Source: Paenibacillus agaridevorans (GTDB lineage: Bacteria; Bacillota; Bacilli; Paenibacillales; Paenibacillaceae). From it: a stretch of 64,000 nt of DNA. Both the position numbers and the translations under genes were made by a program. Location: assembly GCF_003112455.1 (NCBI RefSeq), contig NZ_BDQX01000458.1, positions 186,440 through 250,439 on the forward strand. Direction: 5' to 3'. The notes below the pieces were generated by a model. The model made no database searches, was not told the origin of the DNA, and saw only the letters and a list, made by a program, of their open reading frames with translations. Of this stretch, positions 43,047-51,297 are shown piece by piece. The first letter of the stretch is position 1. Every line of letters begins with the position of its first letter.

Positions 43047-44300
43047 TTATCTGGTCATTAACGCCGCATTGCCCGCCGTCAAAATGATCGTTACGGCAAG
43101 AAAGAACATCAGGCTTACGGCGGCAAGCGCGGCGAAAACGTAGATCATCGTTTTCCCGATTGTCTGAAGCGTATCCGCGATCGGCGAATCGCCGAGCGGC
43201 TGCATGACGGCAGCTGCCACATTGTAGATGAGCGCAAGCGTCATTATTTTCAGTGCAGGGAATGCGCTCAGGAACAGCAGGACGATGACGCCCGCGATGC
43301 CGATTGCGTTCTTTGCCAGCATGGAAGCGGAGATAACGGTATCCGCCGCATCCGAGAACATTCGGCCGACGACGGGAACGAAGTTGCCCGTGACAAATTT
43401 CGCAGTCCGCAGCGTCACCCCGTCCGTAACGGCGCCTGTCGCGCCTTGCACCGAGATGACGCCGAGGAAGATCGTCAACATGATGCCGAGAGCCCCGACA
43501 GCGACGTTTCGGAGCAGATTCGCCAGCTGAGTCACCTTGAACTTTTCGGACAACGCGCTTGTGATATGCAGCACGGCCGAGAAAAACAGAAGCGGGAAAA
43601 CAAACGTGTAAATGACGGTTCCTACGGCATGGATCATAAAAATAATAAGCGGATGCAGCACCGACACCGTCACGAGACTGCCCATCGATGCCAGGAGCGT
43701 CAAGAGCAGAGGCACCATGGCCAGCATAAATGTAATCATGCTTTCGATCGCATCTCTGGCATAACCGATGGCGACATGAAAGCTGTTCACCGCGATGATG
43801 ACGAGAACCATAAACGTGATGGCGTAAGCGACCTTGCTGATCGCGCTTTTTTCGAATGCCGACTGCATCGTCTCCAACACCATGCTGAATACGGTCAGCA
43901 GGACGATTGTAACAAGCAGCTTGCCATTGTAGAGCACTTCATGCCACAGATAACGAACCAGGCCTTGCAGCACGTCCGTCAGTTTAAAGCCGCCTCCTGG
44001 AAGCAGCATCTCGCGGAATGTCGGCATCTTTCCTTCGGGGAAGAATCCCCCGTATTCGCTGCTCAGCTTGCTCCAGTACGCCTCAACACCCTCCGTGTCG
44101 ACTCCGGCAAGCTGATCCTTCGTCATCGCATCCGTTGCGGCAGCTGTCCCATCTTGTCTCCTGCCTTCTTTGCCTTCTTCGGTCAACGACACCGCGGCAG
44201 CGTCTGCCTGAAGGACGGCCGGCACCAGCTGGAAGGCCAGCGCAATCAGGAAAATCATAAGCAGCAGCTTGGCCCTTGCACGGGGTCCTGATCCTGTCAT
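43047..44300 (-). CDS. spoIIIAE: Stage III sporulation protein AE
   Basis: SpoIIIAE is a polytopic membrane protein of the SpoIIIA complex. The 417-residue protein begins with a signal-like hydrophobic stretch (LLLMIFLIALAFQLVPAVLQ), then a soluble segment of about 90 residues, then eight or so hydrophobic segments, including ITFMLAMVPLLLTLLASMGS and NLLRNVAVGALGIMLTIFLG. It sits between spoIIIAD and spoIIIAF with short gaps. Confidence 0.93.
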   Translation of the reverse strand: MTGSGPRARAKLLLMIFLIALAFQLVPAVLQADAAAVSLTEEGKEGRRQDGTAAATDAMTKDQLAGVDTEGVEAYWSKLSSEYGGFFPEGKMPTFREMLLPGGGFKLTDVLQGLVRYLWHEVLYNGKLLVTIVLLTVFSMVLETMQSAFEKSAISKVAYAITFMVLVIIAVNSFHVAIGYARDAIESMITFMLAMVPLLLTLLASMGSLVTVSVLHPLIIFMIHAVGTVIYTFVFPLLFFSAVLHITSALSEKFKVTQLANLLRNVAVGALGIMLTIFLGVISVQGATGAVTDGVTLRTAKFVTGNFVPVVGRMFSDAADTVISASMLAKNAIGIAGVIVLLFLSAFPALKIMTLALIYNVAAAVMQPLGDSPIADTLQTIGKTMIYVFAALAAVSLMFFLAVTIILTAGNAALMTR

Positions 44301-44308
44301 CTCCTCAT

Positions 44309-44713
44309 TCAGCTCCCCGCCGGCAATAGTCCGATGACCGTCTCGACGATAACGTTAATGATGGGAACCGCCATTACGAGAATAAATATTTTGCCGGCAA
44401 ATTCGATTTTTGAAGCGATGCTCTCCAGACCCGCGTCCCTTACGATCTGCGCTCCGAATTCCGCGATATACGCGATTCCGATAATTTTGAGCACCGTCTT
44501 CAGATAAATGGATGGGATGCCCGACTTGCTGGCCAAATCTTCAAGCACCGTGATGACCGCTTCGATCTTGCCGATGACGTACAGGAAGATGAACAATCCC
44601 GTGAACGCCGCCAGTAAGAAGGCGAACATGGGCTTCTGTTCCCGGATGACGAGAATCAGCACCGTTGCGATTAAGCCGAGACCGATGATTTGAATCATTT
44701 CCAACGCGTTCAC
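44309..44713 (-). CDS. spoIIIAD: Stage III sporulation protein AD
   Basis: SpoIIIAD is a small membrane protein with four hydrophobic segments (IIGLGLIATVLILVIREQ, FAFLLAAFTGLFIFLYVIG and two later ones) in 134 residues. A GTG at 44713 directly follows the spoIIIAC stop; a TTG 9 bases later has AGGTGA at a better distance, so the N-terminus is uncertain by three residues. Translation is surely coupled to spoIIIAC. Confidence 0.92.
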   Translation of the reverse strand: MNALEMIQIIGLGLIATVLILVIREQKPMFAFLLAAFTGLFIFLYVIGKIEAVITVLEDLASKSGIPSIYLKTVLKIIGIAYIAEFGAQIVRDAGLESIASKIEFAGKIFILVMAVPIINVIVETVIGLLPAGS

Positions 44714-44917
44714 CTACTGGAACAGAAAGATCGTCTTTATTTCTTGGAAAAGTTCGTTTAATAGGCGGACCACCATGAACAACACAACAACAAATCCGAT
44801 AACCGTTACCCAATGCGCCATATCTTCCTTCCCCATCTGCTTCAGCACGGAGTGGATCATGGCGATAATAATGCCGATCCCCGCAATCTGGAATATGGCG
44901 CTCACATCGATATTCAT
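44714..44917 (-). CDS. spoIIIAC: Stage III sporulation protein AC
   Basis: SpoIIIAC is a 67-residue protein with two membrane segments (IFQIAGIGIIIAMIHSVL and WVTVIGFVVVLFMVVRLLN), the family size. The ATG at 44917 follows AGAGGTGCGC; a longer reading runs into spoIIIAB. It lies 14 bases after spoIIIAB and abuts spoIIIAD. Confidence 0.93.
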   Translation of the reverse strand: MNIDVSAIFQIAGIGIIIAMIHSVLKQMGKEDMAHWVTVIGFVVVLFMVVRLLNELFQEIKTIFLFQ

Positions 44918-44931
44918 AAGCAGCGCACCTC

Positions 44932-45450
44932 TTACACCATCAAAATGACGATCAGTACAGCCAGCAATACGCCAAGGCTCTTCCACATCTTCTCGTAACG
45001 GGCTTGATCGTCTCGGGCGGAATCTTCTTCTGCTTTCAGCTGGGACAGGGCGAGCCGAAGATGCTTCATCTGATCCTCCTTGTCGCTAATGCCAAGCGTC
45101 GTTCCCAGTCGGATCAGAACTCCCATCTCTGCGGTCTTCATGGCCGTGTCCCTCCAATGCAGCTTAACCGCGGCGCTCCAGCTCTCCTGAAACGTCGGCC
45201 CTTCCGCCCTCCATACCCCTTCGGCCGCGCTTCGCAAAATGGGGGAGATCGGCGGCGGAGTCGCCGATGCCGTTCTCTCCAGCGCCTCCGGCAAAGGCGT
45301 ATGCCCGTAACCGATCTCGGTCTCAAGCCGCTGCAGGGCATGGGAGAGCTGTCTAAGCTGCTTCGGCCGCTCCGCGAATCGCGCTGCTTGCTGGAAGCCG
45401 ATCAACGTGCCCGCCACGATAATCAAAATGGCGCCTAGCACCCCGATCAT
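44932..45450 (-). CDS. spoIIIAB: Stage III sporulation protein AB
   Basis: SpoIIIAB resembles GspF/PilC-type inner membrane proteins of secretion systems. The 172-residue protein has an N-terminal membrane segment (GAILIIVAGTLIGFQQA), a helical body with LRQLSHALQRLETEIGYGHT and PLPEALERTA, and a C-terminal membrane segment (WKSLGVLLAVLIVILMV). Its ATG overlaps the spoIIIAA stop by 4 bases. Confidence 0.94.
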   Translation of the reverse strand: MIGVLGAILIIVAGTLIGFQQAARFAERPKQLRQLSHALQRLETEIGYGHTPLPEALERTASATPPPISPILRSAAEGVWRAEGPTFQESWSAAVKLHWRDTAMKTAEMGVLIRLGTTLGISDKEDQMKHLRLALSQLKAEEDSARDDQARYEKMWKSLGVLLAVLIVILMV

Positions 45451-46478
45451 GGCTCATCCCGCTGGCGGGAAACGAAGCTAAGCATGCTTTGCTCTCCCGT
45501 CTCCGAACCGACAGACGGCGTATTAGGCGAGTTGCCAAGTCTAACGACTCTGTGCATGACTCCTTCCTTCGTACGCTTAAGCTCGACGATCTGGGCGAAT
45601 GTGCCGTCTTGAATCAGCTTGTTCAACTCCGGCCTGCCCTTCGCATCCTGCAGGTCATAAGCATGGGCGGTTGCAATAATCGCCACCCCGGCATGGCTTG
45701 CTTCGCGTATGGCGTCTGCGTCCTCCGGCCGGCCAACCTCATCGACAACGAGCACCTCCGGCGACATCGACCGCAACAGCATCATAATCCCCTCAGCTTT
45801 GGGACAAGCGTCCATGACATCCGTTCGAGGGCCAATGTCGAAGGTAGGAATTCCTCGGACGCAGGCTGCAATCTCCGATCTTTCGTCTACGATGCCTACC
45901 TTCCTTCCTCGCCACTTCATCCCTGTCATGCCTGTCCAGGCGCCATAACTGATTGCACGTGCCAGATCACGTATCAATGTCGTCTTCCCTTGCTGCGGCG
46001 GCGCCAGAATGAGCGTCGACCCGATCGACTGCCGCGTACGATCCAGCAGCTTGGGAAGCAGGTGGACGGAAGCGCCAATGACTTCCCTGGCAATCCGGAT
46101 GTTGAAGCCGCCGATGTCTCGAATGCCCCGAACAATGCCTCCGTCCAGTATGGTTCTCCCAGCTAGTCCGATCCGATGACCGCCCGATACGGTTATGTAG
46201 CCTCTGCGAAGCTCTTCTTCCATGGCGTACAACGAATAATTCGTTATTCTTTCCAGCAGCTTTCTGCATTGCTCGGCCGTTGGCTTCACCGCGCCTTCTG
46301 CATCTTGCAATATGCCCGAATCCGCGGTGATGAACCGACTGTTACCTCCATAGGCGATCTCAAGCGGACGATTCTCGCGAATGCGAATTTCCTCGAGCTG
46401 CCCCTTAATATCCGCGGGCAATCCCTCGAGCAGACGCTTCAGCTCCAGCGGCAGCAGATGCGACACCTGTGCAAGCAT
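45447..46478 (-). CDS. spoIIIAA: Stage III sporulation protein AA, ATPase
   Basis: SpoIIIAA is the cytoplasmic ATPase of the SpoIIIA complex, related to VirB11-type secretion ATPases. The 343-residue protein has Walker A LAPPQQGKTTLIRDLARAIS near 158-177, a Walker B-like VLVVDEVGRPEDADAIREAS near 240-259, and TAHAYDLQDAKGRPELNKLI. The ATG at 46478 follows GGGAGTGAG and aligns with family starts; 51 upstream codons are spurious. It opens the operon beneath a SigE-type promoter. Confidence 0.94.
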   Translation of the reverse strand: MLAQVSHLLPLELKRLLEGLPADIKGQLEEIRIRENRPLEIAYGGNSRFITADSGILQDAEGAVKPTAEQCRKLLERITNYSLYAMEEELRRGYITVSGGHRIGLAGRTILDGGIVRGIRDIGGFNIRIAREVIGASVHLLPKLLDRTRQSIGSTLILAPPQQGKTTLIRDLARAISYGAWTGMTGMKWRGRKVGIVDERSEIAACVRGIPTFDIGPRTDVMDACPKAEGIMMLLRSMSPEVLVVDEVGRPEDADAIREASHAGVAIIATAHAYDLQDAKGRPELNKLIQDGTFAQIVELKRTKEGVMHRVVRLGNSPNTPSVGSETGEQSMLSFVSRQRDEP

Positions 46479-46515
46479 TCTTCTCACTCCCGGATGTTTG
46501 TCCTTGATCGTTACA

Positions 46516-46544
46516 TATGTATGCTTGTCTCTGGGACAATATGC
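46516..46544 (-). promoter_or_regulatory. Probable SigE promoter of the spoIIIA operon
   Basis: On the minus strand GCATATT (46544-46538) is followed after 14 bases by CATACATA (46523-46516). These fit the mother-cell SigE consensus elements kCATATT and CATACAMT closely. The site lies about 40 bases before the spoIIIAA start. Confidence 0.72.
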
Positions 46545-46579
46545 AAAAGCTTCTCTCTTATTGCTAGAGTTCGACTCTA

Positions 46580-46846
46580 CTATTTCTTTAAAATTCCGAT
46601 CATCAGACAACAGACGCCGACCGCCACCCAAATAAATTTGGAGGGAGACAGCTTATCCGACAATCCGACCAAGCCGATCGTCGTCGTTGCGATCAGGACG
46701 AGCGGACCTACAAGGGCAAGCGACGAATTGACGACAAGCGCCTTGTCGATTTGATTGAGACGCAGCATCAGCAGCGCCGCGCATATTTCAATGGTGCCCG
46801 ACATCAAGCGCAAAGACGCCATTGTCATCACGATTTTGTTTATCAC
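46580..46846 (-). CDS. yqhV: DUF2619 family membrane protein (YqhV-like)
   Basis: The 88-residue product has three hydrophobic segments, with MASLRLMSGTIEICAALLML near the start, LALVGPLVLIATTTIGLVGL in the middle and FIWVAVGVCCLMIGILK at the end. This matches YqhV/DUF2619, which precedes spoIIIAA in Bacillus subtilis. The GTG at 46846 follows GAGGAGGAATC. The function is unknown. Confidence 0.85.
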   Translation of the reverse strand: MINKIVMTMASLRLMSGTIEICAALLMLRLNQIDKALVVNSSLALVGPLVLIATTTIGLVGLSDKLSPSKFIWVAVGVCCLMIGILKK

Positions 46847-46919
46847 AGCATGATTCCTCCTCAAAAGGTCTTGGACTTCTTGTCCCATTATATGCGCGCT
46901 TCTCTTCTTTTCATGCCGG

Positions 46920-46949
46920 ACACCAGCCCAAGACCACCCGCATATAGTG
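46920..46949 (+). promoter_or_regulatory. Possible SigK-type promoter for comA-comB
   Basis: ACACC (46920-46924) is followed after 16 bases by CATATAGTG (46941-46949), which fits the late mother-cell SigK pattern mACm, 16-17 bases, CATAnnnTA in most positions. It lies about 54 bases before the comA start. The match is short and could be chance. Confidence 0.4.
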
Positions 46950-47002
46950 AATCAATGTTGTACCGGAAATTCATCCTGCGAGAAGCACCGAAGGAGACGA
47001 AC

Positions 47003-47833
47003 ATGATGAGAACTGCTGTATCAGACAACTGGCATCAGCTATTAAAGGACCCTAGCGGCATTAGAGGAAGAGACCGCAGACTGCAGCTTGGCAAGACCAT
47101 GGTGATTGACAAAGGACTTGGACTCCATAGCCTCACTGATTTTCTCCAAGTGTCAAGCTCTTACGTCGATATGCTCAAGCTTGCATTCGGAACTTCGGTT
47201 CTTTATGATTCCGAGCTGCTCAGGCAAAAGCTGCGAATGGCTAGCGAGCATGGCATCGTAACGTTGCCCGGAGGAACGTTGCTGGAAGCCGCCATCAAGC
47301 AGAACGTTACCCGCGAATTTCTGGATACCGTGCAGCATTTCGGCTTTACCGGGATCGAAATATCAGACGGTACAATCGATCTGAATCGAATTCGTCGCAC
47401 CTCGCTAATAAAGGAATGCGTTCGCAGAGGTTTTATCGTTACAACTGAATACGGCAAGAAGGCCGAGGGATCCGTCATTGATCCGGAAGAGCTGGCCTTC
47501 ACGGCGCATTGCGACTGGGAAGCAGGTGCGGAGCTCGTGACCGTTGAAGCACGGGAATCCGGCCTTAATGTCGGCCTATTCGACGAGAAGGGGCAATGCA
47601 AGGAGGCTGTGCTGGAGAGCGTTCTTAAGAGAGTGGAGCATGCCGGCAAGCTGATGTGGGAAGCTCCGCTCAAAAGCCAGCAGGTCGAATTGCTGCGGCA
47701 ATTCGGGCCAACGGTCCATCTGGGCAACATTGCGCCCGGAGATGCGCTTGCGCTTGAAGCGATGAGACGGGGACTTCGCTCCGACACTTTCCATCTGGGA
47801 CGCCATGTCTATGAAATCGATTATATGATCTAG
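47003..47833 (+). CDS. comA: Phosphosulfolactate synthase
   Basis: ComA adds sulfite to phosphoenolpyruvate to form 2-phospho-3-sulfolactate. It was found in methanogen coenzyme M synthesis and has relatives in spore formers, whose spores can hold 3-sulfolactate. The 276-residue TIM-barrel protein has GKTMVIDKGLGLHSLTDFL near residues 30-48, YVDMLKLAFGTSVLY, the active-site GFTGIEISDGTIDL near 112-125, EYGKKAEGS and VTVEARESGLNVGLFD. GAAGGAGACG precedes the ATG; reading on upstream in frame gives no better start. comB follows 66 bases later. Confidence 0.9.
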   Translation: MMRTAVSDNWHQLLKDPSGIRGRDRRLQLGKTMVIDKGLGLHSLTDFLQVSSSYVDMLKLAFGTSVLYDSELLRQKLRMASEHGIVTLPGGTLLEAAIKQNVTREFLDTVQHFGFTGIEISDGTIDLNRIRRTSLIKECVRRGFIVTTEYGKKAEGSVIDPEELAFTAHCDWEAGAELVTVEARESGLNVGLFDEKGQCKEAVLESVLKRVEHAGKLMWEAPLKSQQVELLRQFGPTVHLGNIAPGDALALEAMRRGLRSDTFHLGRHVYEIDYMI

Positions 47834-47834
47834 G

Positions 47835-47876
47835 TCGTGTCTGAAAATCTGCTCCCCTCGGAGTATTCAGATACGC
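47835..47876 (+). terminator. Hairpin between comA and comB
   Basis: TCTGAA and TTCAGA arms with flanking GCGT-like pairing form a hairpin in the 66-base gap. No T tract follows, so it may be an RNA stability or attenuation structure and not a full terminator. Confidence 0.4.
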
Positions 47877-47899
47877 CCTAAGAAAGAAGGACATCCGTC

Positions 47900-48613
47900 A
47901 TGATGGTTCAAGTCATATCCAGTGTTAACGAAGCTTGCGCCGCGAAGTTCCATCACAAGACCGCTATCGTCATCGACGTGCTTAGAGCGACCAGCACCAT
48001 TGTTGCCGCGCTGTCTGCCGGAGCGGCGAGCGTCTTGCCCGCGGAGACCGTCATGGACGCAAAGTCGTTGCACCGCCCCGGAGATCTGCTTGGCGGAGAG
48101 CGCTTTTGCCGCCGGATCGCCGGGTTCGACTTAGGCAATTCTCCATCCGAGTACAACTCTGATACCGTAAAAGGACGAAAAGTCATCCTGACGACGACAA
48201 ATGGGACCAGAGCCATTCATAAATCTACGAGAGCCGATCACGTCATTGCCGCCTCGCTCTTGAACGCCGAAGCGTGTGCGGAATTCGCTCTGGAGCTTAA
48301 GCGCGACATCATCATCATGTGCGCGGGAAGCCATGACGAATTCGCGATCGAGGATGGATTATGCGCAGGCTTGCTTCTGCATCATCTGCGCAAGCCGGGT
48401 GACGTCTTCTTAGAGACGGACGACTTTGGTACCGCAATGGAATCTTTGTATGCCGATAATCGCGATCGCATGGAGACGATCTTAATGAACAGCGCCTCCG
48501 GGAAACGTCTGTTAAAGTTAGGACAGAAGAGCGATATAGCCTGTTGCGCGAGAGTAAATACGTTACAGGAGGTTCCGTATCTCGTCGGCGATGTGCTTGT
48601 TCCTCGGCGATAG
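47900..48613 (+). CDS. comB: 2-phosphosulfolactate phosphatase
   Basis: ComB is a magnesium-dependent phosphatase that converts 2-phosphosulfolactate to 3-sulfolactate. The 237-residue protein has the family motif TAIVIDVLRATSTIVAALSA near residues 21-40, an LPAETVMDAKSL stretch, FDLGNSPSEYN, the TTTNGTRAIHKS loop near 98-109 and CAGSHDEFAIEDGLCAGLLL near 140-159. GAAGGACATCC precedes the ATG. It pairs with comA. A sulfolactate dehydrogenase is not in the window. Confidence 0.92.
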   Translation: MMVQVISSVNEACAAKFHHKTAIVIDVLRATSTIVAALSAGAASVLPAETVMDAKSLHRPGDLLGGERFCRRIAGFDLGNSPSEYNSDTVKGRKVILTTTNGTRAIHKSTRADHVIAASLLNAEACAEFALELKRDIIIMCAGSHDEFAIEDGLCAGLLLHHLRKPGDVFLETDDFGTAMESLYADNRDRMETILMNSASGKRLLKLGQKSDIACCARVNTLQEVPYLVGDVLVPRR

Positions 48614-48680
48614 AATCGCTGTGCAGTTCCAATAGGATTGACATATTGATCTCAGCCCGTCCATATAATGATTGTAGGCG

Positions 48681-48720
48681 CTTATAGAGGTTGTTCAAAA
48701 CCGAACTTTTGAACTTATAG
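48681..48720. repeat. Relic of the dispersed repeat flanked by CTTATAG
   Basis: AGGTTGTTCAAAACCGAACT followed by TTTGAA has the core of both ends of the dispersed repeat in a 26-base space. It is bracketed by an exact 7-base direct repeat, CTTATAG, at 48681-48687 and 48714-48720. It lies in the gap between comB and the DUF441 gene. Confidence 0.6.
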
Positions 48721-48764
48721 TTGTAGGGGCCGTTCAATCCGCTTGGGAATGGGAGCATATCAAG

Positions 48765-49226
48765 ATGACAGGTCAAATCATATTGGTAGCTTTAATCATT
48801 GTAGGTGTCGTCGGCCGCTCGTCCATCATCGCGACAGCGGCCTGCATATTGCTGGCGATCAAGCTTGTTCATCTGGAGAGGTTCCTCCCCGGCATCGAAC
48901 GCCGCGGCTTGGAGCTCGGCCTTCTTTTCCTGACGCTCAGCGTGCTTGTGCCGTTCGCGGCGGGGAAAATCGGATGGAAGGACTTCAGCAGCGTGCTCAC
49001 TTCGTGGCAAGGCATTCTCGCCCTGATCGGCGGAGCTGCAGCGACCTATATTAATAGCAAGGGTCTTGATCTGCTTCGTATCGATCCTCAAATCATCGTA
49101 GGACTAGTGCTTGGTTCCATCGTCGGCATCGTCGTACTGCGAGGCATACCGGTGGGGCCGTTAATGGCGGCCGGCATTACCGCCATCTTGTATAAGCTGT
49201 TTCAAATGCTAAGCGGAGAATCCTGA
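48765..49226 (+). CDS. DUF441 family membrane protein
   Basis: The 153-residue protein is nearly all hydrophobic with about four membrane segments: IILVALIIVGVVGRSSIIAT, LLFLTLSVLVPFAAGKIGW, ILALIGGAAATYINSKGLD and VGLVLGSIVGIVVLRGIPVG, followed by GPLMAAGITAILYKLF. This is the DUF441 (YtwI) pattern; its function is not known. A GGGAG stretch precedes the ATG. It is the last of the plus-strand genes here. Confidence 0.9.
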   Translation: MTGQIILVALIIVGVVGRSSIIATAACILLAIKLVHLERFLPGIERRGLELGLLFLTLSVLVPFAAGKIGWKDFSSVLTSWQGILALIGGAAATYINSKGLDLLRIDPQIIVGLVLGSIVGIVVLRGIPVGPLMAAGITAILYKLFQMLSGES

Positions 49227-49253
49227 CCCTACATATACCGAATAAAACAACAA

Positions 49254-49297
49254 GGACGCCACCCAAGCTGATAACAGCCTGGATGGCGCCCTCTTTT
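49254..49297. terminator. Terminator between DUF441 gene and aspartokinase gene
   Basis: CGCCACCCAAGCT pairs with AGCCTGGATGGCG with two mismatches around GATAAC; the plus strand then reads CTCTTTTTG and the minus strand TTGTTGTTTTATT. The genes converge, so it likely works in both directions. Confidence 0.85.
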
Positions 49298-49309
49298 TGC
49301 AGCTATTGC

Positions 49310-50563
49310 TTATCTGCGTTCCGATGGACCGCCGACGAAAACTTGTTCAGTCGTGTCGAGGCCATATGCCGTGTGAAGCGCACGAACGACATCGGCAAGC
49401 GGCTCTGAGTTGATGACGCAGGATACTTTAATCTCCGATGTGCTGACCATCTTGATGCTGACGCCGATCGAGGAGATAGCCTTGAACATCGTAGCGGCAA
49501 CTCCAGGGTTGCTGACCATACCTGCTCCAACGATGGATACCTTGACCAATCCGCTCTCCGAATTCGTTTCGCGGAACGGCACCTCGGCACGATTGTTTTC
49601 GATAACGGCGATAGCTCTCTCTCGATCATCGCCGGAGACGGTGAACGAGAAGTCGGCCTTGCCGTCCGCCACGCCGCTTTGCACGATAATATCAACATCG
49701 ATGCTTTCGGCTGCAAGCGCGCCGAATACGTTAGCGAGCACGCCTGGAACGTCCTCAACGCCTAGAATGCTGATTCTTGCTACGTTTTTATCAAATGCGA
49801 TGCCCCGCACGACCACGCCTTGCTCCATAACTGCTTCCTCCTTCACACTTGTCCCTTCGTTATAGGTAAAGCTGGAACGAACGACCAACCGCACGTTGTT
49901 ATGTTTCGCATATTCCACCGCGCGCGGATGCAGAACCGCCGCGCCAAGATGAGCAAGCTCCAGCATTTCGTCGTACGAAATTTCTTCCAGCTTGCGCGCG
50001 TTCTTAACGACACGCGGATCCGTCGAGTAGACGCCGTCTACGTCGGTATAAATTTCGCATACATCGGCTTTAAGCGCGGCAGCCAGCGCCACGGCCGTCG
50101 TATCGGAGCCGCCTCTGCCAAGCGTCGTAATATCGCCTTCTTCGCTTGTGCCCTGGAATCCTGCGACGATGGCGACATTGCCTTCCTTGAGCGCCTTGAA
50201 CACGCGACTTCCATCTATATCGATAATTTTGGCTTTGCCATGAACCGCATCCGTCCGCATGCCGGCTTGCCAGCCTGTAAACGATACGGCCTTGCCGCCC
50301 AAACCATGAACAGTCATAGACAATAAAGCGATCGAAATCTGCTCGCCGACCGTCATCAGCATATCCATCTCGCGAGCAGGAGGATTCGGGTTCAAAGTCT
50401 TCGATTGATCAATCAGGTCGTCCGTCGTATCGCCCATGGCGGACACAACCACGACGACGGCGTTGCCTTCTTGCTGCTTCTCGATAATACGCTTCGCTAC
50501 ACGTTGCATTCTCTCTGGCGTCCCTACGGAACTGCCTCCAAACTTCATCACGACCAAAGACAA
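49310..50563 (-). CDS. lysC: Aspartate kinase
   Basis: Aspartokinase phosphorylates aspartate at the head of lysine, methionine, threonine and diaminopimelate synthesis. The 417-residue protein has SLVVMKFGGSSVGTPERMQR at the start, the catalytic TTLGRGGSDTTAVALAAAL near 145-163, YTDVDGVYSTDPRVV near 172-186, and two C-terminal ACT domains (VARISILGVEDVPGVLANVF and LVKVSIVGAGMVSNPGVAAT). The start is TTG at 50563 after GGGGAGTG. With two ACT domains it should be feedback-controlled; which amino acid cannot be read. No lysine riboswitch is seen upstream. Confidence 0.95.
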   Translation of the reverse strand: MSLVVMKFGGSSVGTPERMQRVAKRIIEKQQEGNAVVVVVSAMGDTTDDLIDQSKTLNPNPPAREMDMLMTVGEQISIALLSMTVHGLGGKAVSFTGWQAGMRTDAVHGKAKIIDIDGSRVFKALKEGNVAIVAGFQGTSEEGDITTLGRGGSDTTAVALAAALKADVCEIYTDVDGVYSTDPRVVKNARKLEEISYDEMLELAHLGAAVLHPRAVEYAKHNNVRLVVRSSFTYNEGTSVKEEAVMEQGVVVRGIAFDKNVARISILGVEDVPGVLANVFGALAAESIDVDIIVQSGVADGKADFSFTVSGDDRERAIAVIENNRAEVPFRETNSESGLVKVSIVGAGMVSNPGVAATMFKAISSIGVSIKMVSTSEIKVSCVINSEPLADVVRALHTAYGLDTTEQVFVGGPSERR

Positions 50564-50664
50564 AGCTGATTCACTCCCCAACCTTGACATATACATACAA
50601 GATCATATTATAACACAGCCTGCTTGCCTATGAACATACTTTCCCGCATCAATTTTCGACAAAC

Positions 50665-50693
50665 AAAAACCGCCCGACAAAGCCGGACGGTTC
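50665..50693 (-). terminator. Terminator after efp
   Basis: AACCG-CCG and CGG-CGGTT arms enclose a short loop; the minus strand then has TTTTTGTTTG. It lies 20 bases after the efp stop. Confidence 0.85.
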
Positions 50694-50712
50694 GCAAGCG
50701 TTGACTGCCATT

Positions 50713-51270
50713 TTATGCGCGGGAAATGTATTTGCCTTCGCGCGTATCGATAAGCAGAACGTCGCCTTCATTAATAAAGAGCGGCACTTGAACGTTAAGG
50801 CCAGTCTCCACCTTCGCGGTTTTCGTTGCGCCTTGCGCCGTGTTGCCTTTTACGCCAGGCTCTGTTTCTGTAACGGCCAGCTCTACGCTGTTCGGCATTT
50901 GGATCCCAAGGATTTCGCCTTGGTAGCTGGAGATGTTAACGTTCATGTTTTCCTTCAGGAAGTTAAGCTCCCATTCCAACTGATCTTTCTCCAGATTGAA
51001 CTGGTCGAATGTCTCGTTGTCCATGAACGTGTACTCGGAACCGGAGTTGTAGAGGTATTGCACGGCTCTGTTTTCGATTTGAGCGCGGCCGATCGTTTCG
51101 CCTGCGCGAAATGTCTTTTCAACGACGTTGCCATTGCGGAGGTTCTTCAGCTTGGAGCGTACGAAGGCTGCGCCTTTGCCAGGTTTCACGTGTTGGAAGT
51201 CAAGCACTGTGAAGATGTCGTTGTCCACTTGAACCGTAAGGCCTGTCTTAAAATCGTTTACTGAAATCAT
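50713..51270 (-). CDS. efp: Translation elongation factor P
   Basis: EF-P rescues ribosomes stalled at polyproline stretches. The 185-residue protein has the three-domain build: a KOW-like N-terminal domain with the modified loop region HVKPGKGAAFVRSKLKNL near 27-44, then two OB domains (YTFMDNETFDQFNLEKDQLE and the PLFINEGDVLLIDTREGKYI signature at the end). GGAGGGAATCAGC precedes the ATG. It follows papA by 27 bases. Confidence 0.97.
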   Translation of the reverse strand: MISVNDFKTGLTVQVDNDIFTVLDFQHVKPGKGAAFVRSKLKNLRNGNVVEKTFRAGETIGRAQIENRAVQYLYNSGSEYTFMDNETFDQFNLEKDQLEWELNFLKENMNVNISSYQGEILGIQMPNSVELAVTETEPGVKGNTAQGATKTAKVETGLNVQVPLFINEGDVLLIDTREGKYISRA

Positions 51271-51297
51271 TGCTGATTCCCTCCTGAATGAAAATTC

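Noticed and set aside
50597..50712. Lysine riboswitch before the aspartokinase gene
   Set aside because: Only about 116 bases separate it from efp, and these hold the efp terminator; there is no room for or sign of a lysine aptamer.
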